From JBAYDV01 sp041668045 (GTDB taxonomy: Bacteria > Bacteroidota > Bacteroidia > Bacteroidales > UBA932): 34,304 bases of DNA. The translations under genes were made by a program, and so were the position numbers. Of this stretch, positions 32,641 through 34,304 are shown in pieces; within the stretch, counting starts at the first letter, position 1; every line of letters starts with the position of its first letter. The notes below the pieces were generated by a model. It did no database searches. It was not told the DNA's origin and saw only the letters and a program-made list of their open reading frames with translations. Location: contig JBAYDV010000010.1 in assembly GCA_041668045.1 (NCBI GenBank), positions 1-34,304 on the forward strand, in the 5' to 3' direction.

Positions 32641-33984
32641 TTAGACAAATTTAAATATTCTCTTAAATCTTATATTTCTCGGAAAAGACTTGTTTTTATC
32701 CTTAGAAAACCATATTACTCTTGGTCTTCCGACTATATGATCTTCAGGAACAAATCCCCAATAACGAGAATCTAGAGAATTATGTCTATTATCTCCCATC
32801 ATAAAGAAATAATCTTGTTTGAAAGTATAAGAGTGTGTTAACTTATTATTAACATAGATAGAATTTCCATCTACTCTTAATTTATTACCTTCATATACTC
32901 GTATTAATCTTTCGTATAATGGTAGATTTTGTACTGTAAGTTCTACAGTAGCTCCTTTTTTAGGAATATAAAGTGGACCATAATTATCTCTTGTCCATTT
33001 AAATTCTTTTGTAAAAGGGAAAAGCATTAAGTAAGAATCTGGATAATCAGGTGGATATACATCTACATTTTTAGTACATGATACGACATTTGATAATTTA
33101 GCTACATATTCTGCAGCTTTACCAGTCAAATTTAAATCAGGATAACCTGGTAGATTCGCATCAAAATAAAATTCTTGAAGATCTATATCAAAATCTGATA
33201 GTAAAATAGGATTTATTTTACTTCCATTAGTAACTACTGTATAAGTATTTTGAATATCTTCAAAATATTTTAGTGTATCGCCATTAATAAAAACCCTTCC
33301 ATTTATAACTTGAAGAGTATCTCCTGACTGAGCTACACATCTCTTAACGTAATTATCTTCCTTACCCACTGGACGCGTTATTATTGGTCCAAATCTCTTT
33401 TCTGTATATTCTTTACCGTTTAATCTTACTAAGGTATAATAATCATCCATTGGAGACTTAGTTAAAACTGTATCACCATGAGGAAAATTAAAAACTACAA
33501 TATCACCTCTTTTAACATGTGTAAAACCTTTCAATCTTCTATATTTAACTTTTATTAAATCAGAATATGATTTACAATTAAAAATCGGAAGTGTATTGTG
33601 AGTAAATGGAACGGTAAGAGGCCTTTGGGCTACCGAGGGTCCATATGAAAGTTTACTTACGAAAAGATAATCTCCAGTCATCAATGTTTTTTCCATCGAA
33701 GAAGAAGGAATCATATAAGCTTGGAAAAAGAACATATTAATAAATGTTACTACTACTACAGCGAAGATTAAAGCATCAAGCCAATCTAATAACACATTAT
33801 GTTTCTCTCCTTCCTTATATTCTTTCTTCCAAAAGGCCCACTTTACTTTTTTAGTTACATTATTATCGAAAATTACGATTAAGCCAAATAGCCACCAATA
33901 ATTTCCCAACCATATAATCCAAAGTAAATAAAGTACTCCCCAGAAACCGAATTTAAACCATCTATTTCGAAGTAAGTCCTTCAT
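32641..33984 (-). CDS. lepB: Signal peptidase I
   Basis: LepB removes signal peptides from exported pre-proteins at the inner membrane. The 447 residues match the long Bacteroidota form; E. coli LepB has 324. Hydrophobic spans lie at ~11-40 and ~66-87. The catalytic serine is S96 in MIPSSSMEKTL and the general-base lysine is K214 in NYVKRCVAQSGD. The C-terminal box is YFFMMGDNRHNSLDSRYWGFVP. The extra length is mostly in a segment of ~150 residues between the lysine box and the final GDNR box. It starts 4 nt after rplT and probably shares its transcript. Confidence 0.96.
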   Translation of the reverse strand: MKDLLRNRWFKFGFWGVLYLLWIIWLGNYWWLFGLIVIFDNNVTKKVKWAFWKKEYKEGEKHNVLLDWLDALIFAVVVVTFINMFFFQAYMIPSSSMEKTLMTGDYLFVSKLSYGPSVAQRPLTVPFTHNTLPIFNCKSYSDLIKVKYRRLKGFTHVKRGDIVVFNFPHGDTVLTKSPMDDYYTLVRLNGKEYTEKRFGPIITRPVGKEDNYVKRCVAQSGDTLQVINGRVFINGDTLKYFEDIQNTYTVVTNGSKINPILLSDFDIDLQEFYFDANLPGYPDLNLTGKAAEYVAKLSNVVSCTKNVDVYPPDYPDSYLMLFPFTKEFKWTRDNYGPLYIPKKGATVELTVQNLPLYERLIRVYEGNKLRVDGNSIYVNNKLTHSYTFKQDYFFMMGDNRHNSLDSRYWGFVPEDHIVGRPRVIWFSKDKNKSFPRNIRFKRIFKFV

Positions 33985-33988
33985 TGAA

Positions 33989-34304
33989 CTATTTCTTTAC
34001 CGAATTTACAATAGCCTCAAATGCTTTAGGATTATTCATCGCTAAATCAGCTAAAACTTTTCTGTTTAGTCCGACATTATTCTTAGCGATTGCACCCATA
34101 AATTGAGAATAATTCATTCCGTTGTCTCTTGCTGCTGCATTGATTCTTTGAATCCACAGTGAACGGAAATTACGTTTTTTCGTCTTACGGTCGCGGTAAG
34201 CATAACATAAACCTTTTTCGTAGGTATTTTTAGCTACAGTCCATACATTTTTACGTGCAAGGAAATTACCACGAGTTTCTTTAAGAACTTTTTTACGGCG
34301 AGCT
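33989..34304 (-). CDS. rplT: 50S ribosomal protein L20 (bL20), N-terminal end cut by the window
   Basis: The minus-strand frame is open from the window edge to a TAG at 33989-33991, giving 104 residues, for example KNVWTVAKNTYEKGL, RDRKTKKRNFRSLWIQRINA and NRKVLADLAMNNPKAFEAIV. These are the conserved helices of bL20, an early assembly protein of the large subunit. Full-length bL20 is about 115 residues, so roughly the first 10-12 are missing. infC and rpmI would be expected beyond the edge, but this cannot be checked here. Confidence 0.96.
   Translation of the reverse strand, partial: ARRKKVLKETRGNFLARKNVWTVAKNTYEKGLCYAYRDRKTKKRNFRSLWIQRINAAARDNGMNYSQFMGAIAKNNVGLNRKVLADLAMNNPKAFEAIVNSVKK

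Noticed and set aside
1..34304. Mobile elements, CRISPR arrays, toxin-antitoxin, restriction or anti-phage systems
   Set aside because: No transposase, integrase, terminal inverted repeats, spaced direct repeats, nuclease/methylase modules or paired small genes were found; all genes fit a core chromosome.

Overview
This window is an AT-rich chromosomal segment from a member of the Bacteroidota, most likely order Bacteroidales; I cannot place the family. Four things point there. The gene content includes type III glutamine synthetase, the Bacteroidota-restricted families DUF3276, DUF4295, DUF4296 and DUF5606, a tricorn-type protease, and a long signal peptidase I. Most candidate promoters carry a TAnnTTTG -7 element. 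Start codons are almost all preceded by A/T-rich sequence with no Shine-Dalgarno motif. Stop codons are nearly all TAA. I see no insertion sequence, phage gene, CRISPR array, rRNA or defence island; this is core housekeeping DNA.

Layout. 1-561 (+) is the 3' part of a Nudix-like transcriptional regulator, which converges through a strong hairpin on glnS (691-2364, -). glnS is divergent from a plus-strand operon (2438-7394): yicC, a 1089-residue tricorn protease homologue and an M15 DD-carboxypeptidase. That operon converges, only 2 bp apart, on a long minus-strand block (7397-14009). Read in transcription order the block is nusB, yajC, ybbR-like, coaE, a TerB/DnaJ protein, a DUF5606 gene, rimO and a TPR lipoprotein. 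A divergent promoter region (14010-14099) then serves a PUR-alpha-like DUF3276 gene (+), which ends in a bidirectional terminator next to tRNA-Cys(GCA) (-).

The next minus-strand operon (14700-20656) is glnN, purM, a large lipoprotein of unknown function, a DEDDy 3'-5' exonuclease and a free-methionine-(R)-sulfoxide reductase. A divergent PLP aminotransferase (20757-21956, +) converges on a polysaccharide deacetylase / purD / polytopic membrane protein operon (21962-24895, -). A plus-strand run (24975-28286) follows: a DUF4296 lipoprotein, a very short protein that looks like an amidohydrolase without its catalytic barrel, a radical SAM protein with a TTG start, deoC and a small outer-membrane-type protein. 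A 17-bp terminator hairpin separates it from the last minus-strand block: rplT (cut by the window edge), lepB, rpmB-rpmG-DUF4295, ftsY and pheT.

The genes mostly serve the core information and envelope economy. For translation there are glnS, pheT, tRNA-Cys, L20, L28, L33, DUF4295, rimO and nusB. For secretion there are ftsY, yajC and lepB. For nitrogen and purine supply there are glnN, purM, purD and the aminotransferase. coaE, deoC and envelope proteins complete the set. No dedicated new multi-gene system is evident. The most noteworthy observations are the barrel-less amidohydrolase relic (25695-26060), a 23-pair terminator hairpin buried in the 3' coding end of a convergent membrane-protein gene (21980-22041), a lone strong Shine-Dalgarno at rpmG overlapping the rpmB stop codon, and a near-consensus tRNA-Cys promoter lying inside the upstream coding region.
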